This document shows, one piece after another, positions 28,893 through 36,746 of a DNA stretch of 64,000 nucleotides. The notes under the pieces were generated by a model. That model did no database searches. It was not told the origin of the DNA and saw only the letters and a list, made by a program, of their open reading frames with translations. The translations under genes were made by a program, and so were the position numbers. Source of the stretch: an uncultured Tenacibaculum sp. (GTDB lineage Bacteria; Bacteroidota; Bacteroidia; Flavobacteriales; Flavobacteriaceae); the NCBI RefSeq assembly GCF_947502995.1, contig NZ_CANNBW010000008.1, positions 62,001 through 126,000 on the forward strand. Reading direction: 5' to 3'. The number at the start of each line of letters is the position of its first letter. Positions within the stretch are counted from its first letter, which is position 1.

Positions 28893-30953
28893 ATGAATAA
28901 AATAATTAATAGTCTATACAAGAATAATGCAGCAATTTATAGGGTTTTTCTATTCATTATAACCGCTTTTTTTATTGTGTATTTATTACCAAAGGGCGGA
29001 AAGTTTCGTTACGATTATTCTCCTGGTAAACCTTGGTCTTATAACAATTTATATGCTCCGTTTGATTTTGCAACACAAAAAACTAAAGATGAGATTTCTG
29101 AAGAAATTAATCAGATCAAATCTTCGGTTCAGCAATACTTTTCATATGATGTTGAAGTTCCTGAGTTTGCGAAAAATGATTTTATAACAGCAATTAATAC
29201 CTTGCAGGTTTCAGACAGTTTGTCGGAATCAGATGTGAAAAAATTAAGAAATAAAGGTGTAGCTGTAATCAATAAAATTTATGAGTTTGGTTTTGTTGAT
29301 GAAGTCTCTAAAGGGAAAGTAAATCAGAGTCCTACAATAGTTTTAAGAAAATCTAATGAGATATCTAATATTCCTTTTTCTAAGTTAATTCAATCTAAAG
29401 ATATACTTTCTATTATTGTAAATGAATTATCTGTTTTAAAAGAAGATTATGGAAGAGATTTTGTAATTAAGAAACTTTCAGAGATTTTAGAGCCTAATGT
29501 TACTTTCGATGAAGAGTTTTCTCAGAAAGAATTAGATCAAGCTTTAAAAGAAATATCATACACAAAAGGAAAGATTAATAAAGATGAATTAATTATTCAA
29601 AAAGGTGATATAGTAGAAGGAGAAAACTTTAATAAGTTAAATTCTTTAAAAGAAGCTTCAAAATCTCAAATTTGGACAAAATCTAACTACAATTGGTTGG
29701 TTTTTGGGTATACAATTCTCGTATCTTTAGCATTGTTAATGCTTCTTTTATTCTTGCATCGTTACCGAAAAGAAATCTTTGATAATAATAGTAAAATCAC
29801 ATTTATATTCTCGAATATTTTATTGATGATTTTCGTTCAAACTTTATTAGTAAAATACAATCCAGATTATTTATATGTAATTCCATTAACAATTTTACCA
29901 ATAGTTTTAAAAGCTTTTTTTGATGCGCGTTTAGGGTTGTTTACGCATATTTTAACAGTGTTGTTATTAGGTTTTATAGTGCCGAATAGTTTTGAGTTTA
30001 TTTACTTACACATTATCGCAGGAATTGTAGCTGTACTTTCAACTTCAGAGTTATATAAAAGAGCTAGTTTATTTATTTCAGTAGCTCAAATCACATTAAT
30101 ATATATGCTAACCTACTTTGCATTTTCAATTATAAAAGAAGGAAACGTAAGTAGTATTAAAGGGATTTATTTTGGATTATTTGCTATGAATGGCTTATTA
30201 TCATTTTTAGCAGTTTTCTTTATTTATTTCTATGAAAAAGTGTTCGGGTTAGTTTCTGATGTAACATTATTAGAACTCTCCAATACAAATTCACCATTAT
30301 TGAGAGAATTGAATGAAAAAGCACCAGGAACTTTTCAACATTCAATACAAGTGGCCAATTTAGCTGAAGCAGCAGCAAATGAGATAGGAGCAAATTCAAT
30401 GTTAGTGAGAACGGGAGCCTTGTATCATGATATTGGTAAGATGGTAAATCCGAAATACTTTACAGAGAATCAAATTACGGGTGTAAATCCACATAATGAT
30501 TTATCACCTAAAGATAGTGCTCAAATTATCTTAAATCACGTTATAAAAGGGATTGAAATAGCTAAAAAGAACAACTTACCAGATAGAATTATAGATTTTA
30601 TTAGAACGCATCATGGAACAAGCCTAGTGTATTATTTTTATAAGAAAGAACAAGAAAATAATCCAGATGTAGAAGTTGATGAAAAGAAGTTTAGATATCA
30701 AGGTCCCATACCATTTTCTAAAGAAACAGCAATTTTAATGATTTGTGATGCTGCAGAGGCAGCTTCTAAGAGTTTGAAAAAACCATCAGCACAATCGATA
30801 GATGAACTTATCGATAGAGTAGTGGAAGGTCAAAAAAACATGAATCAGTTCATAAATTCAGATATTACGTTTCGAGAAATAGAAAAAATAAAAAAAATTA
30901 TTAAGAGTAAGTTAATGAATATCTATCACTTACGAGTTGAGTATCCAGAATAG
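28893..30953 (+). CDS. 7TM-HD family cyclic-di-AMP phosphodiesterase (PgpH-like)
   Basis: A 686-residue inner-membrane protein. The first helix (about 17-33) is followed by a large extracytoplasmic domain (about 35-265, 7TMR-HDED type), seven membrane helices (about 267-445), and a cytoplasmic HD domain (about 465-680) with FQHSIQVANLAEAAANEIG, GALYHDIGKM and IRTHHGTSLVYYFY. The PgpH family hydrolyses c-di-AMP to pApA. The order and length match PgpH well. The specific nucleotide is inferred from the family. Confidence 0.85.
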   Translation: MNKIINSLYKNNAAIYRVFLFIITAFFIVYLLPKGGKFRYDYSPGKPWSYNNLYAPFDFATQKTKDEISEEINQIKSSVQQYFSYDVEVPEFAKNDFITAINTLQVSDSLSESDVKKLRNKGVAVINKIYEFGFVDEVSKGKVNQSPTIVLRKSNEISNIPFSKLIQSKDILSIIVNELSVLKEDYGRDFVIKKLSEILEPNVTFDEEFSQKELDQALKEISYTKGKINKDELIIQKGDIVEGENFNKLNSLKEASKSQIWTKSNYNWLVFGYTILVSLALLMLLLFLHRYRKEIFDNNSKITFIFSNILLMIFVQTLLVKYNPDYLYVIPLTILPIVLKAFFDARLGLFTHILTVLLLGFIVPNSFEFIYLHIIAGIVAVLSTSELYKRASLFISVAQITLIYMLTYFAFSIIKEGNVSSIKGIYFGLFAMNGLLSFLAVFFIYFYEKVFGLVSDVTLLELSNTNSPLLRELNEKAPGTFQHSIQVANLAEAAANEIGANSMLVRTGALYHDIGKMVNPKYFTENQITGVNPHNDLSPKDSAQIILNHVIKGIEIAKKNNLPDRIIDFIRTHHGTSLVYYFYKKEQENNPDVEVDEKKFRYQGPIPFSKETAILMICDAAEAASKSLKKPSAQSIDELIDRVVEGQKNMNQFINSDITFREIEKIKKIIKSKLMNIYHLRVEYPE

Positions 30954-30975
30954 TGATTTTTTTTCTTAAAAAAAC

Positions 30976-31006
30976 TTGTGAGATTCTTTTTCTAATCTTA
31001 AATTTG
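30976..31006 (+). promoter_or_regulatory. Promoter of the tRNA cluster
   Basis: TTG (30976-30978), a 20-nt spacer and a perfect -7 box TAAATTTG (30999-31006). The predicted start near 31013 lies about 25 bases ahead of the first tRNA. Confidence 0.6.
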
Positions 31007-31037
31007 CACTCGCAATTTTTAAGTTTTCAAAACTTAA

Positions 31038-31119
31038 GGAGAGGTGGCAGAGTGGTAATGCAGCAGCCTGCTAAGCTGTCATCCTTCGGGATGCCCGGGT
31101 TCGAATCCCGGTCTCTCCG
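31038..31119 (+). tRNA. tRNA-Ser (GCT)
   Basis: A complete cloverleaf. The acceptor stem GGAGAGG pairs with TCTCTCC (last pair G-U), with discriminator G. The anticodon loop CTGCTAA gives GCT. The long variable arm (CATCCTTCGGGATG) is typical of serine tRNA. The T-arm is CCGGGTTCGAATCCCGG. CCA is not encoded. Confidence 0.95.
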
Positions 31120-31140
31120 CAAAAAATTGTAAAAACACCT

Positions 31141-31215
31141 CGGGGTGTAGCGTAGCCCGGTCATCGCGCCTGCTTTGGGAGCAGGAGGTCGCAGGTTCGA
31201 ATCCTGCCACCCCGA
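31141..31215 (+). tRNA. tRNA-Pro (TGG)
   Basis: The acceptor stem is CGGGGTG/CACCCCG with discriminator A. The anticodon stem CCTGC/GCAGG encloses a loop with anticodon TGG. The T-arm is GCAGGTTCGAATCCTGC. Confidence 0.95.
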
Positions 31216-31229
31216 CAAAAAGAGTTACT

Positions 31230-31303
31230 GGTCGCGTAGCTCAGCTGGATAGAGCATCTGCCTTCTAAGCAGACGGTCACAGGTTCGAATCCTGTCGCGA
31301 TCA
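31230..31303 (+). tRNA. tRNA-Arg (TCT), integration target
   Basis: The acceptor stem is GGTCGCG/CGCGATC (one G-U pair) with discriminator A. The anticodon stem TCTGC/GCAGA encloses loop CTTCTAA, anticodon TCT. The last 25 bases are part of a 26-bp sequence repeated exactly at 46354-46379, so the 3' end of this gene is the attachment site of the island. The gene is intact. Confidence 0.95.
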
Positions 31304-31304
31304 C
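31279..31304 (+). repeat. Left attachment core of the tRNA-Arg island
   Basis: A 26-bp sequence covering the T-arm and acceptor 3' strand of tRNA-Arg, identical to 46354-46379. The copies diverge immediately on both sides. Position in a tRNA 3' end next to a tyrosine integrase is the classic arrangement for an att core. Confidence 0.9.
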
Positions 31305-31307
31305 AAT

Positions 31308-31337
31308 AAGCCTTACTAGTTTTAGTAAGGCTTTTTT
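31308..31337 (+). terminator. Terminator directly after tRNA-Arg, supplied by the island
   Basis: A perfect 11-bp stem, AAGCCTTACTA (31308-31318) with 31323-31333, loop GTTT, then a T-run. Because it lies past the att core it must have come in with the island. A different terminator-like hairpin follows the right core (46381-46424). Confidence 0.8.
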
Positions 31338-31424
31338 GTTTTCTAGAGTTTATGGTGTCTGTAGCTTAATTTAATTATTTATACTTCACATTATATTTTT
31401 CAAAATAACTTAAAAATTGAATTT

Positions 31425-31469
31425 AAAAGGTTGCAAAAAAGGTTGCACTCCATAAAATAAAAGGTTGCA
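31425..31469 (+). repeat. Three direct repeats AAAAGGTTGCA before the integrase
   Basis: Exact 11-bp copies at 31425-31435, 31437-31447 and 31459-31469. They lie 24 bases before the integrase ATG and about 120 bases from the att core. They could be arm-type binding sites for the integrase or an operator for its autoregulation. Confidence 0.6.
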
Positions 31470-31492
31470 TATTAAAAATGCTATAAAATATT

Positions 31493-32683
31493 ATGAATAA
31501 ACAGATTATAAAAATATTATTTGTTCTTGCTTCTACTAGAGTAAGAAAAGACGGAAAAACATCTTTGTATTGCAGGATCACATACAAAAAGAAACGAAAA
31601 CAATTTGCTATAGGATTATTTATTGACCCTGATATTTGGGATAGTAAAAAACAAAAGCTTTTAAAAAGAGCTGAAAATTCAAAAATTATAAATACACAAT
31701 TAAGCCTTATTAGTCAGAAGATTAATGAGGCTTTTTTATTGTTACAACTTCAACAAAATGATTTTAATGTTGAAGATATATATAGTCAATATAAAGGAGA
31801 AAATACCAGGGAGGAGAAGACTTTGTTAGATTTATATGATATGCATAATGAACAAGCTAAAAAATTAATAGGTATTGACTTTAAAGAAGTTTCTTGGTCT
31901 AGATATGTTGAGAATAGGAGAAAGGTTGAAAAGTTTATAAAATTAAAATATAAAAGGAATGATATAAAACTTAATAAACTCGATCTTAAATTCATAAAAG
32001 ATTTAGAGTACTATTTTAAAGTAGAGCTAAAGTTAAGTCAGGCTACTATAAATAGAAGTTTACAGAGAGTTAAGAAAATTATGCAATACGGAATTGATGA
32101 AAACTATTTAGAGAATAATCCTTTTTCAATGTATAGAACAACTAAACATAAGACTCAGTTAGTTTACCTTACAATTGATGAGCTGAAGAAGATAGAGGAT
32201 TTTAGTTTTAATCAATTAAGATTACGACAGATTAGAGATTTATTTGTGTTTTGTTGTTACACAGGGTTAGCTTATCAAGAGATGTCGTCTTTTAAAATTG
32301 ATAATATCATTAAGGGATTTGATGGTGATTATTGGATTGAGATGCATAGACAAAAAACAAATACAACAATTTCAGTTCCATTACTTCCAAAAGCATTAGC
32401 GATTTTAGAATATTATAATAATAATTTACCAAAAATTTCAAATCAAAAATTCAATTCCTACTTAAAAGAGATAGCTGATATTATTGGAATTGATAAAAAA
32501 TTAACTCACCACGTCGCTAGAAAAACATTTGCAACTACAGTATTATTATATAATGGAGTTTCTATGGAGGTTGTGTCAGAATTATTAGGTCATTCAAGAT
32601 TACAAGTTACACAAGAACATTATGCGAGAGTGATAAAAAGAAGAGTAAGTAATGAAGTTAAAAATCTAAAAAAGAGGCTTTAA
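31493..32683 (+). CDS. Tyrosine-type site-specific integrase
   Basis: A 396-residue phage-integrase family recombinase of the Bacteroidota type. It has an Arm-DNA-binding domain (about 5-90, RKDGKTSLYCRITYKKKRKQ), a SAM-like core-binding domain (about 105-200), and a C-terminal catalytic domain. There the Arg is seen in CCYTGLAYQEM (where the family usually has TGLR/SD), the HxxR box in LTHHVARKTFATT, then LLGHS and the nucleophile in EHYARVIKRR. It presumably integrates and excises the island at tRNA-Arg. The A-Y in place of R in the first catalytic box is common in Bacteroidota integrases. Confidence 0.9.
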   Translation: MNKQIIKILFVLASTRVRKDGKTSLYCRITYKKKRKQFAIGLFIDPDIWDSKKQKLLKRAENSKIINTQLSLISQKINEAFLLLQLQQNDFNVEDIYSQYKGENTREEKTLLDLYDMHNEQAKKLIGIDFKEVSWSRYVENRRKVEKFIKLKYKRNDIKLNKLDLKFIKDLEYYFKVELKLSQATINRSLQRVKKIMQYGIDENYLENNPFSMYRTTKHKTQLVYLTIDELKKIEDFSFNQLRLRQIRDLFVFCCYTGLAYQEMSSFKIDNIIKGFDGDYWIEMHRQKTNTTISVPLLPKALAILEYYNNNLPKISNQKFNSYLKEIADIIGIDKKLTHHVARKTFATTVLLYNGVSMEVVSELLGHSRLQVTQEHYARVIKRRVSNEVKNLKKRL

Positions 32684-32708
32684 AAAGAATAAATCAAATT
32701 TTGGTTAA

Positions 32709-32776
32709 AACTAATAGGTGTTTTTTTTAAAAAAAAAGTGTTTATCCTCCTTAAAAAACAGGAAATACACCTAGTT
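32709..32776. repeat. Imperfect inverted repeat after the integrase
   Basis: AACTA-AT-AGGTGT (32709-32721) faces ACACCTAGTT (32767-32776), and a smaller TCCT/AGGA pairing lies inside. It may be the integrase terminator. The block around CTCCTT..ACAGGAA recurs in the rod-like structure at 34807-34984. Confidence 0.45.
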
Positions 32777-32823
32777 AAAATCCCTTGAATAAATCTAAAT
32801 TTCTTCAAATAAATTTATTAAAA

Positions 32824-33225
32824 ATGGATACTTATACAGTTGGTGATAATAAACCAATAAAATTAAAAATTGAAATAGATACTGAATCTATACCTTTCAC
32901 TTATAGCTATATTCGTAAAACTAATACAGACTCTGGGTTTAAAAGCGATATAACACCTTTTAATCCATCTGAAAAAAAAGGATGGAAGACAATAAACAAA
33001 GGTGGAGCTATAAAAAATATACTCATGAGTATTCATACTGATTGTAGATTTGTTAATTATATTGCTAATGAAGAGACATTTAATTTAGCTGTTCAAAGGA
33101 TAAAAAATTCTTATAAAGTTATTTTTATGGGCGGAGATACATCCAATTTTGAAGTGAGTTTTTCAATTGATTCTAATTATGATAAAAGAATATGTTGGTT
33201 AGTAACAAAAGTAAAATTTGATTAA
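32824..33225 (+). CDS. Hypothetical protein (133 aa)
   Basis: Not recognised. I chose ATG 32824 (MDTYTVGDNKPIKLK); a TTG-started extension to 32785 is possible but overlaps the region next to the upstream inverted repeat. The product has no signal peptide and reads as a compact alpha/beta protein (LKIEIDTESIPFTYSYI; IHTDCRFVNYIANEETFNLAV). It ends 3 bases before the start of the next gene, so the two are probably co-transcribed. Confidence 0.55.
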   Translation: MDTYTVGDNKPIKLKIEIDTESIPFTYSYIRKTNTDSGFKSDITPFNPSEKKGWKTINKGGAIKNILMSIHTDCRFVNYIANEETFNLAVQRIKNSYKVIFMGGDTSNFEVSFSIDSNYDKRICWLVTKVKFD

Positions 33226-33228
33226 GTT

Positions 33229-34368
33229 ATGTCAAAGAAAGTACTATTTATTATTTCCTTATTTTTTACTTATTTTTCTTCATCTCAAGAATCTGTTAAT
33301 CTTCAACTTAAAAATTTAACACCTCCAAATTCTCCAGCTTTTGTTCTTATGGACATTACACCTACAAATATAACTATACCTGAAAATATACAAGCTTTCT
33401 CAATTCAAACTTTAAATTCATTTACAGGAAATAGTAATAATGGAGTTTCACCAAATAATTATGCTATTGAATTTCAACCATATTGGTATGGTAAACGTAT
33501 TGGGATGAATTTTTTTAAGTATAATAATTTAACTTCTGAAAAAGATAAAGAAGACAAAGAAGTTGACGACTATAATGGTTATAATCCGTTTGGAGATATA
33601 TGGAAAAAAGCATCATTTTCCGTAGCTTTCATGAACGGTACATTTGATATATTTGATTCACCTCAATCTTATCTTTCGATAGGGGGACGTACTAGATTGT
33701 TTTCCTATATAGATCAAAAACAAATTGAAAGAATTAAAAGTAGTTATAAAGCTTATCGTGATTTTGCTACATCAATTGAATATATTAACATCAAGCAACA
33801 AGTTGCAGATGGAGACATAACTAATGATGAAGGAGAAGAAAAGATTAGAAATATAGAAAATGGTGTAATTGAAAATCTAAATAAAACTATTCAAAGAAAG
33901 CCAATTTTTGCTATTGATGTAGCAATGGCATATAGTCATTTTGTTGGTGATAAATCTCAAAACTTGAGTGATAATTTTGGTAGGTTTGGATTATGGGTTT
34001 TAGGTGATCTTGCTTTAAATTTGAATTCAATAAATAAATCCCATTATTTTCATATTTATGGTGTTTTTAGGTATCTCGAAGATGGACTGAATAGAGATGA
34101 TGACAATAATTTATTTACCAAGAGTGATTATGACTATGGTGCTAAATTTGAAATTGAACTTAATGCTCTTTCATTAGGATATGAATATATAAAAAGAGAT
34201 AATAGCACAGATGAATCCAGGTCTTTTGGAACTATAAGGTATAGAATTTCAAATTCACTAACTTTAAATGGGGGATTCGGAAAAAATTTCAAAAGTGATT
34301 CATCATTAACTACTATTCTTGGTATCCAGTGGGGGTTAGATTTTGGATCATCCGTAAGTGCTAAATAA
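33229..34368 (+). CDS. Putative outer-membrane beta-barrel protein
   Basis: A 379-residue product with a signal peptide (cleavage near SSSQ). Just after it comes a motif that I have met in other Bacteroidota envelope proteins of unknown function (NSPAFVLMDITPTNITIP). Alternating aromatic/polar strands follow, interrupted by a charged helical segment (about 165-225). The end (SLTLNGGFGKNFKSDSS...LGIQWGLDFG) looks like closing strands of a barrel. It pairs with the 133-aa gene upstream. A surface role, such as blocking or altering a receptor, is possible but unsupported. Confidence 0.6.
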   Translation: MSKKVLFIISLFFTYFSSSQESVNLQLKNLTPPNSPAFVLMDITPTNITIPENIQAFSIQTLNSFTGNSNNGVSPNNYAIEFQPYWYGKRIGMNFFKYNNLTSEKDKEDKEVDDYNGYNPFGDIWKKASFSVAFMNGTFDIFDSPQSYLSIGGRTRLFSYIDQKQIERIKSSYKAYRDFATSIEYINIKQQVADGDITNDEGEEKIRNIENGVIENLNKTIQRKPIFAIDVAMAYSHFVGDKSQNLSDNFGRFGLWVLGDLALNLNSINKSHYFHIYGVFRYLEDGLNRDDDNNLFTKSDYDYGAKFEIELNALSLGYEYIKRDNSTDESRSFGTIRYRISNSLTLNGGFGKNFKSDSSLTTILGIQWGLDFGSSVSAK

Positions 34369-34576
34369 CTCCTTCTTTTTTACTTATAAAGGTTCAATGA
34401 TATATAGAAACTAGTGAAATAAATTAACTTACTGTAAATAATATTTGAAGTTATGAATAAAACCACATTAATAAATTGAAGATTATATTAAGCTTGTTAA
34501 GTTCTCATCTTAGTTAAACTATAAAAAGCTCATTAATGGCTAAAATGAGTTTATTATGATATTAATTAATATAGGT

Positions 34577-34608
34577 CACAACATTTTAAAGGGTGTTGTG
34601 GTTTTTTG
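34577..34608 (+). terminator. Intrinsic terminator
   Basis: CACAACA (34577-34583) pairs with TGTTGTG (34594-34600), followed by a T-run. A weaker hairpin without a T-run lies just before it (34526-34534 with 34544-34552). It probably ends the transcript of the beta-barrel gene. Bases 34609-34806 hold nothing I can identify. Confidence 0.6.
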
Positions 34609-34806
34609 TTTTTATGGTACAGAGTAATTTCTAATTGTGTAGAACAACTGTATAGAGAAGAAGTTAATCTAAAGATATTATGATATTTAAAACAGCTTAA
34701 AACTTGAGTATTTACGGAATCTCATAAAACTACAATGTTAAAGGTTAGTAGCTTTACTGTGTAAGTAAAATAGTTTACTATTTTTACCATTGAAACATAC
34801 AATATA

Positions 34807-34984
34807 GGTGTTTACTTATCACAAGCTCCTTGTACAGGAATCCGCCAAATTTCAATAGTAACTATAGGAGCAGTACAATAAGTAGATACGCACTCAATTT
34901 TGGGTGTGTTATCTCTGTGCTGTTTAGTATAGTTAAGGTTCTTGGCGGAGCCTCTGTGCAGCTAAATAAGTAGGAGAGCACACC
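34807..34984. ncRNA. Rod-like nested inverted repeat; candidate structured RNA
   Basis: Eight collinear pairings fold the segment into one long rod: 34807-34811/34980-34984; 34813-34819/34966-34972; 34831-34837/34954-34960; TCCGCCAA 34841-34848/TTGGCGGA 34942-34949; AACTATA 34860-34866/34928-34934; CAGTAC 34871-34876/34917-34922; and an apical stem 34885-34895/34902-34913 with G-U pairs and one bulge. No ORF covers it. The G-U pairs and order of helices favour an RNA on either strand, but a DNA hairpin (recombination or replication site) is not excluded. It lies 56 bases before the lipoprotein gene. Confidence 0.5.
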
Positions 34985-35040
34985 TTTCTTTTTACTAACA
35001 ATTCTGTTAGCATCTCCACAGAATCCAAATTTATTTAATT

Positions 35041-35859
35041 ATGATACAGAAAAATGTATTCTTATCATTCATGGTTTTAACCTTATTTGTAGTGTCTTGT
35101 AGTAACAATGAAGAACAGCCAGAAAGTGACAATGAACCACCAATTTCAAGTAAAGAAAAGCTGATTTCCAAAATTACTAATCATTATTATCAGGATTTAC
35201 ATTCTTCGTATAAACCAGATACTTTAGTTTATCAAAATGGGAGACTTGTAAAAGCATGGTTTTACGGCGTTTCAGGAACAATGTATGAATTTGAGTATGG
35301 ATCAAACGATAAAATACAAGTTGTGTATTCTAGATATAATACTCCCTATAATGAGATAGGAAATTCCATTGCTACAGAAAATTATAAGAATAGAACCTGT
35401 TATTATGATGCTTCAAATAAGCTTATAAGACAAGTTTTTGAAGATGGTAGAGAGATTACAATTGATTACGATTCAGAGGATAGAGCAACTAAAATACAAG
35501 GAGATATTAGTTTAATAGACAACGGCTTGGTGACTTTTAGTGATTTTGATACTAATGGTAATCCTCAGAAGAATAGTTACAATTATGCAGTGAGTTACGA
35601 TGATAAAGCCAATCCTGTGTATGTGCTGTTCAAGAAGTTTGGTTTTTTCAATATAGAAATGGGGAATTCTTTGGATGATAAGAGAGCGTTTTATATTTCA
35701 CCAAATAATGTTACTCAATCGATTAGAACAAGTAATAATAATGAAAATATTTTTAGCTCTATATACACTTATGATAGTGAAGGTTATCCTATTTCAAGTA
35801 ATTATTTGATTGCTGTTTTCCCAGAGCCTAGAACAGAAATATTTGAATATTTAAACTAA
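35041..35859 (+). CDS. Lipoprotein with YD-like repeats
   Basis: A 272-residue product with a signal peptide ending at VVSCS (Cys20) and an acidic spacer, as in surface-exposed Bacteroidota lipoproteins. The body has repeats of the YD/RHS type (FEYGSNDKIQVVYSRY, CYYDASNKLIRQVF, IDYDSEDRATKI, YTYDSEGYPISSNY). It is likely an envelope binding or structural protein. It is preceded by the rod-like inverted repeat and followed after 5 bases by a small gene. Confidence 0.65.
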   Translation: MIQKNVFLSFMVLTLFVVSCSNNEEQPESDNEPPISSKEKLISKITNHYYQDLHSSYKPDTLVYQNGRLVKAWFYGVSGTMYEFEYGSNDKIQVVYSRYNTPYNEIGNSIATENYKNRTCYYDASNKLIRQVFEDGREITIDYDSEDRATKIQGDISLIDNGLVTFSDFDTNGNPQKNSYNYAVSYDDKANPVYVLFKKFGFFNIEMGNSLDDKRAFYISPNNVTQSIRTSNNNENIFSSIYTYDSEGYPISSNYLIAVFPEPRTEIFEYLN

Positions 35860-35864
35860 TTGGA

Positions 35865-36122
35865 ATGAGTGAGTTTAAAATAGCGTTTAAGAAGAGTATA
35901 AAAGATCAGGTACTTCAAACTGTTTCAGTGATTGATAACCCAATGGAGAATACTCCTTTTGAGGGGATTTATATAATAAAAATACTTGGAGATGTGATTG
36001 AAAAGTTTAAGGAGCGTTTGAGTAAAAGTGAACATGCTTTAGCCGTTTTTGGAGATGAATATGAGGTGGAAAAGGTGTTGAGTGAGATTCATGGTGAAAT
36101 TCAAGATGCTTTAAATGGGTAA
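35865..36122 (+). CDS. Small hypothetical protein (85 aa)
   Basis: Not recognised. A soluble, mostly helical acidic protein (FKERLSKSEHALAVFGDEYE, VEKVLSEIHGEIQDAL). It follows the lipoprotein gene by 5 bases. The 170 bases after it contain an A/C-rich stretch and no ORF. Confidence 0.5.
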   Translation: MSEFKIAFKKSIKDQVLQTVSVIDNPMENTPFEGIYIIKILGDVIEKFKERLSKSEHALAVFGDEYEVEKVLSEIHGEIQDALNG

Positions 36123-36292
36123 ATACAAAAAGGCTTTAAACTTATCAGTCATTGAGATTTAAAAAAAAATAATTTTCCCAAAATTTTTTATTTTTTCTGA
36201 AAATGAAAATGCGAAGTAACCTAAAATTCACCCCCACCCTTTTTAAATTCTGGGGATATACCCCCTAGTAAAAATTAAAAATTTAAATAACT

Positions 36293-36634
36293 ATGGTTAA
36301 AATTGTAGATTTTAAGGTGTATAAGCGTGAAGATGAGACAGAATTTTGCGTATTAATTGTACAAGGAGGCGTTGAAGCAGTAAAAAGTAAGGAAACGGGT
36401 AAAATTTATCTCACAGCAAGACAAGCTAGAGTTCCTTCTACATTTGACGCAACAACATGTAAGAGTCTAGTAGGAACAGATCTAGAAGGTGCTATAAGTA
36501 AGGTTGAAGTAGAACCTTATGAGTATATAGATGAAAAAACAGGAGATGTTCTAAATCTAACTCACAGGTATGAATATCTCACAGAACAGGAACATGTTTT
36601 AAAGGAAAACGTGGTTTACGAACAAGTGATATAA
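36293..36634 (+). CDS. Hypothetical protein of the island DNA-processing module (113 aa)
   Basis: A soluble beta-rich protein (MVKIVDFKVYKREDETEFCV) with a conserved-looking core (TARQARVPSTFDATTCKSLVG). I have met similar proteins beside RecA-like ATPases and DUF3871 genes in Bacteroidota mobile elements. A small DNA-binding role is possible from that context alone; no fold-defining motif is visible. The RecA-like ATPase starts 112 bases downstream. Confidence 0.55.
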   Translation: MVKIVDFKVYKREDETEFCVLIVQGGVEAVKSKETGKIYLTARQARVPSTFDATTCKSLVGTDLEGAISKVEVEPYEYIDEKTGDVLNLTHRYEYLTEQEHVLKENVVYEQVI

Positions 36635-36746
36635 CTAATTATTTTATAAAAGTACAAAAGAAGAGTTTCAAAGTTGAAGCTCTTTTTTTATGCTTTGATT
36701 AGACGTTATACTCTCTGAAAATTATAAGAACTAAACAACTAAAATT

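Noticed and set aside
31027..31218. Minus-strand ORF of 63 codons across two tRNAs
   Set aside because: It is the antisense of tRNA-Ser and tRNA-Pro; the DSNPG-type string is the familiar translation of tRNA T-arms.
31425..31469. CRISPR array
   Set aside because: The three repeats are only 11 bp and spaced 1 and 11 bases apart; there are no spacers and no cas genes. No CRISPR array was found elsewhere in the window.
34807..34984. Retron or integron attC site
   Set aside because: No reverse transcriptase or integron integrase is nearby, and the typical core sites are not seen. It is kept as an unclassified structured segment.
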